Origin: Paenibacillus sp. ACRRX
Lineage (GTDB): Bacteria; Bacillota; Bacilli; Paenibacillales; Paenibacillaceae
Direction of reading: 5' to 3'
DNA length: 64,000 bases
Assembly (NCBI RefSeq): GCF_022346885.1
Contig: NZ_JAKRNK010000001.1
Coordinates: forward strand, 372,001-436,000
In this document: in pieces, positions 1-9,317 of the stretch
Numbering within the stretch: position 1 is the stretch's first letter
Layout: every line of letters starts with the position of its first letter
Notes under the pieces: model-generated
Database searches by the model: none
What the model saw: the letters and a program-made list of their open reading frames with translations, nothing else
Told to the model about the DNA's origin: nothing
Translations under genes and position numbers: made by a program

Positions 1-1074
1 CCTTCTACTGGATACGGCGGTATCTCATCGATGCTGATGAATATTTATCGCTGTGTAGACAGAGACACCCTGCAATTCGATTTTGCTGCTTTTAATCAGG
101 GACCGCTCCATGACGAGATTGCTGATATGGGTGGTCGTATATTTTATTTCGATTATATAAAAAAGCAAGGCATCTTTTCTTATATGCGCGCATTTAAAAA
201 CTTGATTCAAGAGCATGGCCCCTACCAGGCTGTACACGTTCATAACGGTTACAAAGGGGGCTTTGCATTGATGGCGGCCCGGCAGGCGGGTATTGACATC
301 CGTGTCTGCCATATCCATACGAGCAACGTCGAGCAAGCATGGCAGAGAGCGATAGTTCCGCTGTTGAAGACTGCTGCGATCATAAACGCTACGGACCTGT
401 TGGCTTGCGGGCAGGAAGCGGGCAGCTTTATGTATGGCCGCAGGCCCTTCGATGTGCTGACGAACGCGATTAATTCGTCAAGCTACGCCTTCCGAACTCA
501 ATCGGATCGCAGCCGAATGAGGAAAGAGCTTGGCATTCCGACTGATTGTCTTGTCATCGGCCATGTGGGCAGACTGTCCGAAGTGAAAAATCACTTCTTT
601 ATGATAGATATTGCGGATTGGTTGAAACGGCAGCATCCTGAACTTTGCTTCTGGTTTGTATTTACAGGAGACGGACCGCTCAAATATGACTTAGAACAGG
701 CAATTATCAGCAAAGGTCTTGATCAGCATTTCATATTTACTGGACTCAGATCGGATATTCCGGAACTGCTGCAAGCATTTGATGTTTATTTATTCCCTTC
801 TTTATTCGAGGGGCTGCCGGTTTCTCTTTTGGAAGCACAAGCATCCGGCTTGCCTTGTCTCGTATCTGCTGGCGTACCGAATGAAGCTGACATTGGGGCG
901 GGTCTGGTACGCTTTATGGACTTGGCAGAGGGAAGTGCTAATTGGGCAGCGGCATTGCTGGAGTGGTCAGCAAGAGGCCGAGGCGAACCTCATGAATCCG
1001 AGTTAAGGCTAATTGACAAAGGCTATAGTATTCAAGAAAATGTCCGCAAACTGTTACACATCTATCAACTATAA
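1..1074 (+). CDS. GT4-family glycosyltransferase, EpsF-like (5' end outside window)
   Basis: The reading frame is open from base 1 (codons for PSTGYGGISS precede the first ATG at 31). Those residues resemble the glycine-rich N-terminal loop of GT-B glycosyltransferases, so the true start lies left of the window. The protein transfers a sugar from a nucleotide donor during exopolysaccharide assembly at the cytoplasmic membrane face. Visible signals are an acceptor-domain segment (VHVHNGYKGG), the hinge region GHVGRLSEVKN, and the C-terminal donor-site motif FEGLPVSLLEAQASGLP, all typical of family GT4 and close in layout to B. subtilis EpsF. Downstream are a Wzy-like polymerase and a Wzx-like flippase, which supports a role in a secreted heteropolysaccharide. 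The exact sugar cannot be read from sequence. Confidence 0.85.
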   Translation, partial: PSTGYGGISSMLMNIYRCVDRDTLQFDFAAFNQGPLHDEIADMGGRIFYFDYIKKQGIFSYMRAFKNLIQEHGPYQAVHVHNGYKGGFALMAARQAGIDIRVCHIHTSNVEQAWQRAIVPLLKTAAIINATDLLACGQEAGSFMYGRRPFDVLTNAINSSSYAFRTQSDRSRMRKELGIPTDCLVIGHVGRLSEVKNHFFMIDIADWLKRQHPELCFWFVFTGDGPLKYDLEQAIISKGLDQHFIFTGLRSDIPELLQAFDVYLFPSLFEGLPVSLLEAQASGLPCLVSAGVPNEADIGAGLVRFMDLAEGSANWAAALLEWSARGRGEPHESELRLIDKGYSIQENVRKLLHIYQL

Positions 1075-1127
1075 GCACAAACGCTGAACCAACCGAAAAT
1101 TCATCGGCAGCACAGGTAGGGAGGAGA

Positions 1128-2531
1128 ATGATGCAGCGAATATATGGTGGAGCTCCTTACGTCATCGAAAGCAGCAGCTTGAAGCAGCGATTTATGCTAC
1201 CATCTTGGCTGTTCTACATGGTTGTATCTATGGCACTTCTTCTCTATTCGTGGCAGCAGCAGCCTATTTATTTAAACGCTGCAATCTTTTTGATGGCGGG
1301 GTACATTTGCTTTTCGCACGTCTATCGTAATTTCTTGTTGATTGCTTTTCTATTGCCTTCCCTTCATTTATTTGTAACGGAAGACAGTGGTGTCTCTTAT
1401 GCTACGATGCTGTTTCTTGTTGCACTCGTCAAGCATGTGGCTGCTCGGTTTAACACAATGAAGCTGCATGTAGTGGGTCTAATTGCGATGCTGTGTATGA
1501 TTGCGTATGAATGGCTCCATCTATACCTTAATGGCTCGGTCATGGTCGTTCCTGTAATCAGATGGTCAGCTTTGTTCCTGTACGCATCACTGATGATGAT
1601 CGATTTGAATTTCAGACCTGATTTTAAACAGATTGCGCACTATTTTGTAGCAGGGATCCTGTTATCCAGCGTATGCGGATTTGTGATGTCCTGGGCGGTG
1701 CCTAGTGGTGCTGCGACTGGATATGTCAGATTCGAAGGGGCAGGCGGTGACCCGAATGGCTTCGGTATGATGATTTTGATGGCGGCTTTTTTTCTCCTCC
1801 ATATTTATAAACAATCACGAACACCAAAGCCACGATATATATATTTTGCTTTAGGCTTAATGCTGCTAGGGTTGTCGACCTTGTCCCGCGCTTATTTCCT
1901 GACAGCTGCCATTACGGTTGTTCTGTTAGCAGTGTACATGATCGTAACTTCTGAACACAGCATGATTCGGCTTCGCAGGAAGCTTGCACTTGCCGTACTC
2001 TTGTTCGCTGCGATCTTCGCCGTTCCTGCCATAGGATTTATTAATTCCATCATGGAGCGGATGTCGATCGGAGACAGCTTGCAGAAGATGACAGGACTGC
2101 GCTCCATGCTGGCTGAAAGATACTGGGATGTATTTACGGAATCGACCTTGTGGGAGATGTTTTGGGGCAAGGGAATTATCGGATATTTACAACAGAGCAA
2201 CATCTCGGTTATGGGTATTTTGACGGGCCCGCATAACACTTATTTGGAATCTTTAATTGCGTGGGGCATGTGCGGAACTATTTTATTTGTCATCTACATG
2301 GTGGTATTAAACCAATGCCAAAGGCAGAAAGAAACTTCAAGTCATAAGCCCTCCTTCCTATCTTATCTTCCCATCATTTCCACACTCATCTTTCTAATCT
2401 CGTTACAATCCTTAGCCAAGTATAGTACTTACTTTTATATGACCATGTTATTTATGAACATGTACTATTGTGAGCATACTAACCAACGTGATTCTGAACT
2501 TATAGCCCCTTCCGCGACGGTGAGAGAATGA
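1128..2531 (+). CDS. O-antigen ligase/Wzy-type polysaccharide polymerase, membrane protein
   Basis: A 467-residue polytopic membrane protein with about ten hydrophobic segments. The segment around residues 200-215 (FEGAGGDPNGFG) and the long external loop before residue 380 match the Wzy_C/O-antigen-ligase type, which joins lipid-linked repeat units outside the membrane. GGGAGGAG lies just before two adjacent ATG codons (1128 and 1131); the second gives slightly better spacing. It lies between a glycosyltransferase and a flippase gene and overlaps the latter by the four bases ATGA, indicating translational coupling in an exopolysaccharide operon. Polymerase against ligase cannot be decided by sequence alone; the setting favours polymerase. 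Confidence 0.8.
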   Translation: MMQRIYGGAPYVIESSSLKQRFMLPSWLFYMVVSMALLLYSWQQQPIYLNAAIFLMAGYICFSHVYRNFLLIAFLLPSLHLFVTEDSGVSYATMLFLVALVKHVAARFNTMKLHVVGLIAMLCMIAYEWLHLYLNGSVMVVPVIRWSALFLYASLMMIDLNFRPDFKQIAHYFVAGILLSSVCGFVMSWAVPSGAATGYVRFEGAGGDPNGFGMMILMAAFFLLHIYKQSRTPKPRYIYFALGLMLLGLSTLSRAYFLTAAITVVLLAVYMIVTSEHSMIRLRRKLALAVLLFAAIFAVPAIGFINSIMERMSIGDSLQKMTGLRSMLAERYWDVFTESTLWEMFWGKGIIGYLQQSNISVMGILTGPHNTYLESLIAWGMCGTILFVIYMVVLNQCQRQKETSSHKPSFLSYLPIISTLIFLISLQSLAKYSTYFYMTMLFMNMYYCEHTNQRDSELIAPSATVRE

Positions 2532-4081
2532 AGATAGACAACGCGTTATACAATTTAATCGCGAATCTGCTGCTGCAATTTGTGACAGCTGCTGTTGGCA
2601 TTATTTTGCCCAGATTAATTATTGAAGCTTACGGCTCTAATATGAATGGCATGATCTCCTCAATTAATCAATTTTTAAGATATTTATCGTTAGTGGAGGC
2701 TGGTCTTGGGGCCGCCTCTATCGCTGCGTTATACAAACCACTTGCCGCCAGCAATATCGGTGAAGTTAATGCTGTATTATCGGCTTCACGGCTATTTTAT
2801 CGCAGAGCTGGTATTATATTTGCGGTGCTTGTTGTAGGGTGCGCAGTATGTTACCCGTTCCTTGTACACGGTCAAGTTCCGGTTATCACATCAAGCGTTA
2901 TGGTTCTTATTTTGGCAGGAAGCGGCTTGGTGGAGTACTTTATTATTGGTAAATACAGAGTGCTGTTAATGGCAGATCAGAAGAGTTATGTCATATCCCT
3001 GATTCAAACGATTGGCGTGATTCTAAATGCTGTAGTCTCCGTCGTCCTCATCATGAGCGGATTTGATGTCCTGATCACCCAAACCGCTGCGACACTCATT
3101 TTCGTTTCCAGAGTCCTTTTGGTCAAATGGTATGTCCGGCGGGAATATAAGGAAGTAAACTACCGGGCTGTACCCAATCATAAAGCACTTGACCGACGTT
3201 GGGACGCCTTTATTCACCAGCTTAATACGTTAATTGTTTATGCTGCTCCCGTGGTGATCATTACCATCTGCTGCAGTCTCAGTGAGGTAAGTGTGTATGC
3301 AGTGTACAACATGGTGTTTGTTGCGGTAAATATGTTTGTTTCCGCGTTCTCTAATGGGTTAATGGCTTCATTTGGCCATGTGATTGCGAGTGGAGAGCGT
3401 GGCAGCCTGCTTCGACAATTCGGTGCGTACGAGTACATGTACTATGCCGTTCTTACGGCTGCGTATGCTTGCGCCGCTATTTTAATTTTACCTTTTTTAC
3501 GCCTTTATACATCTGGTATTCATGATGCAGTATATATCCGTCCAGAACTAGCGGCACTATTTATCGTTGTAGGGATTGTAAGCAACGTACGGCTGCCGCA
3601 TTATACGTTGATTCAAGCGGCGGGTCATTTTAGAGAAACGAAATATCCGTCCATTGTGGAGTCCATCATTAATTTGGTAGTCTCGATTATACTTGTTCAA
3701 TGGTTCGGGATGATTGGCGTTATGCTCGGCAGCATTTGCTCGCATCTATATCGCACGCCAGAATTGATAAGGTATACTTCCAAGCATATATTGGAGCACA
3801 GTGCAAAGCAGACGATTGTTCGAATTATTAGACTTGTCATTCTGAGCGCAATCGCGATTACTCCGTTTTTATTTGTATTTGTGCCTGAACCTGCTAGTGT
3901 AATGAACTGGTTGTTGTGGGCTATTATCGCGGGTACTGTAGTCTTGTTTATTATTGTCATTGGCAATGTGCTTTTAGAGCCGGAAACTGCGAGGCAAGTC
4001 TGGAAGCAAGTTAATCGTGCAATCAAGAAATTAAAGCAAAGAAAGGGCAAAGGACAATTAGATCATGATCAAACAAGCTAA
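2528..4081 (+). CDS. Wzx/EpsK-like polysaccharide flippase
   Basis: A 517-residue protein with about 12-14 hydrophobic helices, typical of the MOP superfamily flippases that move undecaprenyl-linked oligosaccharides across the membrane. The N-terminus (LIANLLLQFVTAAVGIILPR, then a glycine-asparagine rich turn) is characteristic of the Wzx/EpsK branch. It starts within the stop codon of the polymerase gene (ATGA overlap) and has little ribosome binding site of its own, as expected for coupled translation. The C-terminus is Lys-rich and cytoplasmic. Substrate unknown. Confidence 0.8.
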   Translation: MKIDNALYNLIANLLLQFVTAAVGIILPRLIIEAYGSNMNGMISSINQFLRYLSLVEAGLGAASIAALYKPLAASNIGEVNAVLSASRLFYRRAGIIFAVLVVGCAVCYPFLVHGQVPVITSSVMVLILAGSGLVEYFIIGKYRVLLMADQKSYVISLIQTIGVILNAVVSVVLIMSGFDVLITQTAATLIFVSRVLLVKWYVRREYKEVNYRAVPNHKALDRRWDAFIHQLNTLIVYAAPVVIITICCSLSEVSVYAVYNMVFVAVNMFVSAFSNGLMASFGHVIASGERGSLLRQFGAYEYMYYAVLTAAYACAAILILPFLRLYTSGIHDAVYIRPELAALFIVVGIVSNVRLPHYTLIQAAGHFRETKYPSIVESIINLVVSIILVQWFGMIGVMLGSICSHLYRTPELIRYTSKHILEHSAKQTIVRIIRLVILSAIAITPFLFVFVPEPASVMNWLLWAIIAGTVVLFIIVIGNVLLEPETARQVWKQVNRAIKKLKQRKGKGQLDHDQTS

Positions 4082-4107
4082 TCCACAATAGAAAGGTGGA
4101 AGATGCT

Positions 4108-4800
4108 GTGCGCAGAAAAGTTGGAATTGTTCTTGTCATTATACTTCTGATAGGGGCTATTGCAGTCTGGTGGGGGTATGAGTATATAACAAACCGAGAG
4201 GTGTCTACGCAAGAATTGGGGGTAGCTACTGATTTCTTTGACTTTAGTAAAGTAGATACGAGTAGACCGGTGGGTGGTGTAGGAACCATTCATCCTGATC
4301 AGTCAATATCAGGTTCGCCGCAGCCTACTGCTGAATCTGCGGCGAACAGCGGCGAACAGACGGGCAAACGATCCCAGCAGGAACAACTGCAGACGGAGGG
4401 AGCGCAGCAGCCGATAAGCGGAGATGGAAGGACGCAGGCTCCCATTACTGAAGAGTCCATTCGCTCGCGTTATATCGATTGGTTTGAGAGTTTGCAGGCT
4501 ACAGCGATATCAAGGCTTGATGTGCTGGGCAAACGGGCGAAGGCTGATTATAAGTTGTACAAAGCAGGGAAGTCAAATCGTTCTCTAGCAGATCTGACCT
4601 CGCTCTATATGAGTGCAGCCAAAAAGCTTGAGAGAAACGTCGATAAGTCTTTCTATAGTCGGCTGGAGCAAATGAAGTCAGAATTGAAGGAACATGGATT
4701 TGGAATTCAACTGGCAGAGGAAGCGGAAGCTGCGTATCGAGCTAAAATTGACCATAAAAAGTCGCAGTTGATGGACAAAGCAGTTGGAAAGTTAAAATAG
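4108..4800 (+). CDS. Hypothetical membrane-anchored protein closing the exopolysaccharide cluster
   Basis: I do not recognise a family. The start is placed at GTG 4108, since AAAGGTGG lies 7-8 bases before it; an in-frame GTG at 4096 lies inside that site. The product (230 aa) has one N-terminal hydrophobic helix (residues 5-25) followed by WWGYEY. Next comes a low-complexity Ser/Gln/Gly linker (about 65-115) and then a charged helical domain (about 120-230) rich in Lys, Glu and Ala. The topology suggests a short cytoplasmic tail with the bulk outside. It follows the flippase by 26 bases, so it is probably co-transcribed and may help polysaccharide export or retention (inference). Confidence 0.65.
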   Translation: MRRKVGIVLVIILLIGAIAVWWGYEYITNREVSTQELGVATDFFDFSKVDTSRPVGGVGTIHPDQSISGSPQPTAESAANSGEQTGKRSQQEQLQTEGAQQPISGDGRTQAPITEESIRSRYIDWFESLQATAISRLDVLGKRAKADYKLYKAGKSNRSLADLTSLYMSAAKKLERNVDKSFYSRLEQMKSELKEHGFGIQLAEEAEAAYRAKIDHKKSQLMDKAVGKLK

Positions 4801-4846
4801 TTATCGGAGCAGTAGTTTCGAGGTACCTTATTACATGAGAGTACAG

Positions 4847-4888
4847 TCAATATAGAAGAGGGAGGGGAGGCTCTCTCCTCTATATTGA
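4847..4888. terminator. Hairpin between convergent genes
   Basis: Ten-base arms TCAATATAGA (4847-4856) and TCTATATTGA (4879-4888) are exact reverse complements around a purine/pyrimidine-rich interior. It lies between the exopolysaccharide operon (+) and the small gene on the - strand. There is no clear T-run on either side, so termination is probable rather than certain. Confidence 0.45.
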
Positions 4889-4932
4889 TCTAATCCTTGT
4901 GTTAGTTCGTCTGTGTGCAATCCGTGAACATG

Positions 4933-5259
4933 TTAATTGTGATAGGGTTGTTGCTGGGCGCTATATCCTTGCGTGTATCCGTAGTTATTGTTTGCTGCAT
5001 ACAGATGTGTGCTTGCATTATCGATCTGATTACAGGCTTGCAATACGGCCTGCATTTGGTGGATGGCGTTTTGATGTCCTTGCAAAGCAGTTTGTATCAC
5101 CTGAACAGCTTGTCGTTCGCGCTGTACCAGTTGTTCCAGATGTTGAGCGTTTTGTTGTTCTTGCTGAAGCAAACGTTGATAGTTACCACTTGCTTGTTCA
5201 GTCTGCTGAATCATTTGTTGAATCGTGCTGCGAATTTGCTGCGTAGACGTATGTGTCAT
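4933..5259 (-). CDS. Small glutamine-rich coiled-coil protein, unknown function
   Basis: A 108-residue protein of which about a quarter is Gln. Residues 5-85 should form a continuous amphipathic helix (repeated QQ/LxxLVQ spacing), followed by a Tyr/Asn/Gln-rich tail (about 88-108). A good AGGAGG sits 8 bases before the ATG. Long open frames on the + strand in this segment are antisense shadows caused by the skewed composition. The Tyr/Gln-rich tail resembles small spore-coat or sporulation-associated proteins of Paenibacillus, but no family is recognised and this remains a guess. Confidence 0.65.
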   Translation of the reverse strand: MTHTSTQQIRSTIQQMIQQTEQASGNYQRLLQQEQQNAQHLEQLVQRERQAVQVIQTALQGHQNAIHQMQAVLQACNQIDNASTHLYAANNNYGYTQGYSAQQQPYHN

Positions 5260-5358
5260 GCTCCTAACCTCCTATGTTTAATCTAAGCAGTTGGAATATC
5301 ATATTTATGATGTGCTTCCCTATACATGACTATGCAAGAGATCAGGAGAATACAAAAA

Positions 5359-5616
5359 TTAGTACTCTAATTCATTCGTAATTTTAAAATATACCTCAAG
5401 CACGTCAGGGTGTTTAAGCTCATAAGTATAGAGCGCATCTGGATCGTCAATTGGAATAGCAAATTCGACTTCCATGGCAATCATTAATTCCTTTAATGCT
5501 GCTTCGAGATGTGCTTTGTCTACATAATAGGTTGTTGAGATTTGTTGAAAACGTCGTGTGAAAAAGTCCAGTTGGTACTGGATCATATAGGTGTTCACCA
5601 TCCATGTAATATTCAT
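5359..5616 (-). CDS. Small conserved-looking hypothetical protein
   Basis: An 85-residue acidic protein, mixed alpha/beta in appearance, with no signal peptide or membrane helix. The ribosome binding site before ATG 5616 is weak (AAGAGAT). It is followed on the same strand, after 99 bases, by the coiled-coil gene. No family recognised. Confidence 0.5.
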   Translation of the reverse strand: MNITWMVNTYMIQYQLDFFTRRFQQISTTYYVDKAHLEAALKELMIAMEVEFAIPIDDPDALYTYELKHPDVLEVYFKITNELEY

Positions 5617-5838
5617 TGATCTCTTATGACCTAGTTATTATATGATCATCTGTACATAAATGTCACGCATATTCAAGGTACTGATTTAAAGAGTAGAACC
5701 CATAATTTAATTGAAGACCAATTGAAGTTTGGTGTTTTTTGTCTCCAATGTGAAGCGAATAAAGGGTATAATAAAAAAGTATGACAAATGAGGAGCTTGT
5801 ACTTGCAATAAAGCATACATCTCAGAGGGGGAGAGAAG

Positions 5839-6765
5839 ATGGACCTTGGAGCTAAATTATTGATTTTGGACGTGGATACAGGTGTTGATGATGCTCTTGC
5901 AATCGCTTACGCGGTTCGTTCGCCTGAGCTTAAGCTGCACGGCATTACGACTTGTTATGGCAACGTTACGGTAAGTGAAGCCGCACGTAACACGTTGATT
6001 GTGCTGGAGAAGTTGGGTGTTTATGATGTTCCTGTATTTAAAGGGGCCGAGCAGCCATTGAAACGGAAGAAGGAACATTATGTAAGGCACATTCATGGTG
6101 AACATGGCTTAGGTGAAGCGGAGCTATTTGAGCCCCAAAATAAACCTTCTGGTAAGAATGCTGTTGATTATCTTATTGAGCAATTTCGCGCATATCCGAA
6201 ACAGATTACACTTGTTATGGTCGGACCATTAACGAATTTGGCATTGGCTTTGCAGAAGGCCCCTGATATTGCAGAATTAATCGGGGAGTTAATTATAATG
6301 GGGGGAGCCGTGCGTACCCGCGGTAATGTAACATCCCATGCTGAAGCCAATATTCACTGTGATGTTGATGCTGCAGATATTTTATTTAAAGCGAAGTTAC
6401 CGCTAACTGTGGTTGGTCTTGATGTGACAATGGAAACGTTACTCCCACTGTCGGCTGTTCAGCAGTGGAGAAACGAGAATCCGGATATTGGTGGTTATTT
6501 TGCAGACATTACTGAATTTTATATTCGCTTCTATGAGACGCGTTATCCTTGCAGCGGCGGCTGCGCACTGCATGATCCGCTGGCAGTTGGTGTTGCTATT
6601 GATGCCAGTTTTGTGAAGCGAGTTCCTTTACACGTCGCTATTGATAAGACAGGCGACGAAATAGGCAGAACAAGAGAGTTAGATGATGGTGAGGCAACAT
6701 GCGAAGTATGCGTGGAAGTGGACGCCGAGCGTTTCCTGACACATTTTTTGAGTCGCGTCATCTAG
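5839..6765 (+). CDS. Inosine-uridine preferring nucleoside hydrolase family protein
   Basis: A 308-residue cytosolic enzyme that hydrolyses the N-glycosidic bond of ribonucleosides for base salvage. The N-terminal calcium-binding signature DVDTGVDDA (residues about 11-19) is intact. Further family segments are visible: the GxAxPL-like KGAEQPL, the central VGPLTNLALAL, and a C-terminal HDPLAVG that supplies the last metal/ribose ligand. Length is normal. GAGGGGGAGA precedes the ATG. It stands alone, with a strong terminator after it. Purine or pyrimidine preference cannot be read from the sequence. Confidence 0.88.
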   Translation: MDLGAKLLILDVDTGVDDALAIAYAVRSPELKLHGITTCYGNVTVSEAARNTLIVLEKLGVYDVPVFKGAEQPLKRKKEHYVRHIHGEHGLGEAELFEPQNKPSGKNAVDYLIEQFRAYPKQITLVMVGPLTNLALALQKAPDIAELIGELIIMGGAVRTRGNVTSHAEANIHCDVDAADILFKAKLPLTVVGLDVTMETLLPLSAVQQWRNENPDIGGYFADITEFYIRFYETRYPCSGGCALHDPLAVGVAIDASFVKRVPLHVAIDKTGDEIGRTRELDDGEATCEVCVEVDAERFLTHFLSRVI

Positions 6766-6826
6766 CTGTAAAGTGTACAGCAGGTAAGTTGATGATATTT
6801 AAGTGTCCTGCAAGCTCAGTCGGAAC

Positions 6827-6868
6827 AGCAAAAGCTCTGCGTTCTAGAAATAACGCAGAGCTTTTGCT
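6827..6868. terminator. Strong hairpin after the nucleoside hydrolase gene
   Basis: Perfect 17-bp arms, 6827-6843 and 6852-6868, enclose an 8-base loop. The arms contain AAAAGCTCTGCG and its complement, so U-rich pairs lie at the base. The following 270 bases up to the GH18 gene hold no gene and are AT-rich. Confidence 0.75.
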
Positions 6869-7143
6869 ATGCGCAGCAGTGAAAATAATAGAATGATCAG
6901 CTGCAGCCGTAAATGCTTTGAAAAAAGAAATACATTTTACCTAATTATATAGATTAAGGACAATAGCAATATTTCTCATTAGATTATTATACATATCGCC
7001 AGGATCCCACAAACAGCGCTGTTATCATGGTTTTACCCCAGCACTATTAAGTGGTTGATAAAGTTTCCAATTATTATATCTTGTTCCTAATCATTTTCAA
7101 AGGCATGATGTCTATGAAACTTGTTTATGGAAGGAGATTTAAA

Positions 7144-8748
7144 ATGCGTTGGAATTCATACATAAAAGGAACTCTCTTAGGCGTATCTTTGTTAACGTTG
7201 TCTGTTACAAGCATTCCGACATTAGCCGTCGCCGAGCGATTTGCGATGTCGTATCTTTATTTTGGCAATCCGAGTGGTTACGTACAGGCAGTTGATCACA
7301 CAAAAGGTAGTCTGGACATGGTATCGCCAAGCTACTTTGACCTTCGTGACGATGGTTCTCTTCTGCTGACAGAAGCGCTTGATCCTGCATTTATTAAGGA
7401 AATGCACAGCAAAGGGATGAAAGTAGTTCCATTTCTTAGCAATCATTGGGATCGCAATAAAGGTATAGCTGCTCTGAACAATAGAAATGCACTAGTCAAG
7501 CAAATTGCTGCTGCAATAGAAAAGTACAATTTGGATGGAGTTAACGTTGATATCGAAAATGTAACAGACAAGCAGCGCGACGATCAGACGCAGCTGGTTA
7601 AAATGCTGCGCGAGGCGATACCAGCCCACAAAGAAGTATCAGTAGCCGTAGCGGCAAACCCGCAAGGATGGACTACAGGGTGGCATGGCTCCTACGATTA
7701 TGCTGCCTTGTCAAAAGTAAGCGACTACTTAATGATTATGACATATGACGAGAGTTATCAAGGCAGCGAGCCTGGACCAGTTGCCGGTCTGCCTTTTGTT
7801 GAACAATCCATTCAATACGCGCTTAAACATGTTCCCAGCAATAAAATTGTACTTGGAATTCCGTTCTATGGCCGTTATTGGAAGTCCGATGGAACGATGA
7901 AGGGAAACGCGGCACAGAATCATCGCATAAGTAAACTTTTGCAAGCTTACAATGGCAAGACTTATTATGATGCTGCGAAGCAATCCCCTAAGGGTGTATT
8001 TACGATCAAGACAGGGGATGCGCTGCCGAATGTCCATGGAAATACATTAAAGCCGGGAACTTACACCGTCTGGTATGAAAATGAACAGTCAATCCAAGCC
8101 AAGCTAAATCTTGTGAATAAGTATGATTTAAAAGGAGCAGGTAATTGGAGCTTAACGGAGGAAGCAGATGGTACTTGGGATTATTATAGTGCCTGGCTCA
8201 ACGGGTCAGCATTTGTTGATACAACAGGCCATTGGGCGAGTGCTTATATACATTCCGTGAATGAACGCGGCTGGATGACAGGTACCGCTAAGCGAACCTT
8301 CGCGCCTGAGCAGCGGTTGACACGTGCGCAGTCGGCCGCCATCGTGGCGCGCCTGCTGCAGCTGCAACCGCAATCGGCTGTCCGTCCATTTTGGGATGTG
8401 CCGTCACGTCATTGGGCGGCAAATGACATCCTCATGGCACAGCAAGCCGGTATAATGAAGGGGCGGGCAGATGGCAGCTTTGGCCCGGAGGAATCGATAA
8501 CACGTGAAGAATTGACGGTGCTGCTGGCTCGAGTGCTTCAGGCGTCCCCGTCCAAGCCGGTTATTAGTTCCTTCGAAGACGTGAGCAGCGACAGATGGTC
8601 AGCAGCCTCCATTGCGGTACTAGTGGAAAACGGAATTGTTGACGGTTACCGAGATGGTACTTTCCGACCACTCCAAGCGGTCACTCGTGCTGAAATGGCC
8701 AAGATGCTGGACCTTGCAGCTCCGATACTAAATGAACAGTTTAAATAA
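7144..8748 (+). CDS. Secreted GH18 glycoside hydrolase with three SLH domains
   Basis: Start chosen at ATG 7144, directly after GGAAGGAG; an upstream in-frame start at 7051 lacks this and would precede the signal peptide. Residues 1-28 are a Sec signal peptide ending near LAVA. Residues about 35-345 form a GH18 TIM barrel with the catalytic motif DGVNVDIE (about 131-138; final Glu is the proton donor), the YaaH-like subgroup acting on peptidoglycan or chitin-type beta-1,4-GlcNAc chains. SLH repeats follow at about 357-405, 415-465 and 477-525 (each with a GHWA/RHWA-type start and an LTRAQ/ITREE/VTRAE-type motif), which tether the enzyme to pyruvylated cell-wall polysaccharide. A cell-surface wall-remodelling hydrolase is the best reading. 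Confidence 0.88.
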   Translation: MRWNSYIKGTLLGVSLLTLSVTSIPTLAVAERFAMSYLYFGNPSGYVQAVDHTKGSLDMVSPSYFDLRDDGSLLLTEALDPAFIKEMHSKGMKVVPFLSNHWDRNKGIAALNNRNALVKQIAAAIEKYNLDGVNVDIENVTDKQRDDQTQLVKMLREAIPAHKEVSVAVAANPQGWTTGWHGSYDYAALSKVSDYLMIMTYDESYQGSEPGPVAGLPFVEQSIQYALKHVPSNKIVLGIPFYGRYWKSDGTMKGNAAQNHRISKLLQAYNGKTYYDAAKQSPKGVFTIKTGDALPNVHGNTLKPGTYTVWYENEQSIQAKLNLVNKYDLKGAGNWSLTEEADGTWDYYSAWLNGSAFVDTTGHWASAYIHSVNERGWMTGTAKRTFAPEQRLTRAQSAAIVARLLQLQPQSAVRPFWDVPSRHWAANDILMAQQAGIMKGRADGSFGPEESITREELTVLLARVLQASPSKPVISSFEDVSSDRWSAASIAVLVENGIVDGYRDGTFRPLQAVTRAEMAKMLDLAAPILNEQFK

Positions 8749-8810
8749 TCCATTTGTATCCGATTGTCCCCAGTGAATCGGTGTACCAAATTAATATTGA
8801 ACATACGAAT

Positions 8811-8856
8811 AATCCCCTCTGTCCAGACGATGATGCTCATCTGGACAGAGGGGATT
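8811..8856. terminator. Bidirectional terminator between convergent genes
   Basis: Perfect 17-bp arms (8811-8827 and 8840-8856) start with AATCCCCTCTGTCC. It serves the SLH hydrolase gene (+) and the small zinc-ribbon gene (-). Confidence 0.7.
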
Positions 8857-8878
8857 TCGTATGTCTGGAAAGAAGAGA

Positions 8879-9139
8879 TTACTCTTCCTTCCAGTCTTCT
8901 TTGCTTAATTGCTCGTCAATCACGTCTACAAAGCGGTTAAAGCAATTACAGTAGAAGTCTTTGCGGCAAATCGGGCATGGCATCGTTAACAGACGGTTAA
9001 TCGATTTCTTGCCGTTGTTGTCAAACAAACGAAGCTGTGTTCCGTCATGAAGGGTAAGAACCAACTGAGACAAATTCGTCTCTGGATTATGGTCTGACAC
9101 CTGTGTTCTCTTTACAATTGGTTGATAGGACATCTTCAT
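8879..9139 (-). CDS. Small CPxC zinc-ribbon-like hypothetical protein
   Basis: Start placed at ATG 9139 (AGGTGAT just upstream) rather than the longer frame to 9232, whose extra 31 residues look untranslated. The 86-residue product has a beta-rich first half (LVLTLHDGTQLRLFDNNGKK). It then carries a Cys cluster CPICRKDFYCNC that could bind one zinc ion, and an acidic tail. No enzyme motif is present. Similar small proteins are common in Paenibacillus, but I cannot name a function. Confidence 0.6.
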   Translation of the reverse strand: MKMSYQPIVKRTQVSDHNPETNLSQLVLTLHDGTQLRLFDNNGKKSINRLLTMPCPICRKDFYCNCFNRFVDVIDEQLSKEDWKEE

Positions 9140-9317
9140 TATCACCTGCACTCTACTTTTTTGCGTACTTACCATCTTAGGGGAATTGCAGATGCTTGTC
9201 AATTGGCAAGCTATCATTGCATTTGTACGCATGATTATCCTTACATTTGGTACATATTAAGAACAGCACAACGCATCATATATTATAACCTAAAACAAGG
9301 CTGAATGGAGGGCAGAA

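Noticed and set aside
4899-5286. Two overlapping + strand frames of 115 and 123 codons
   Set aside because: They lie antisense to the Gln-rich gene on the - strand, which has a strong ribosome binding site; the + frames have none and come from its skewed codon use.
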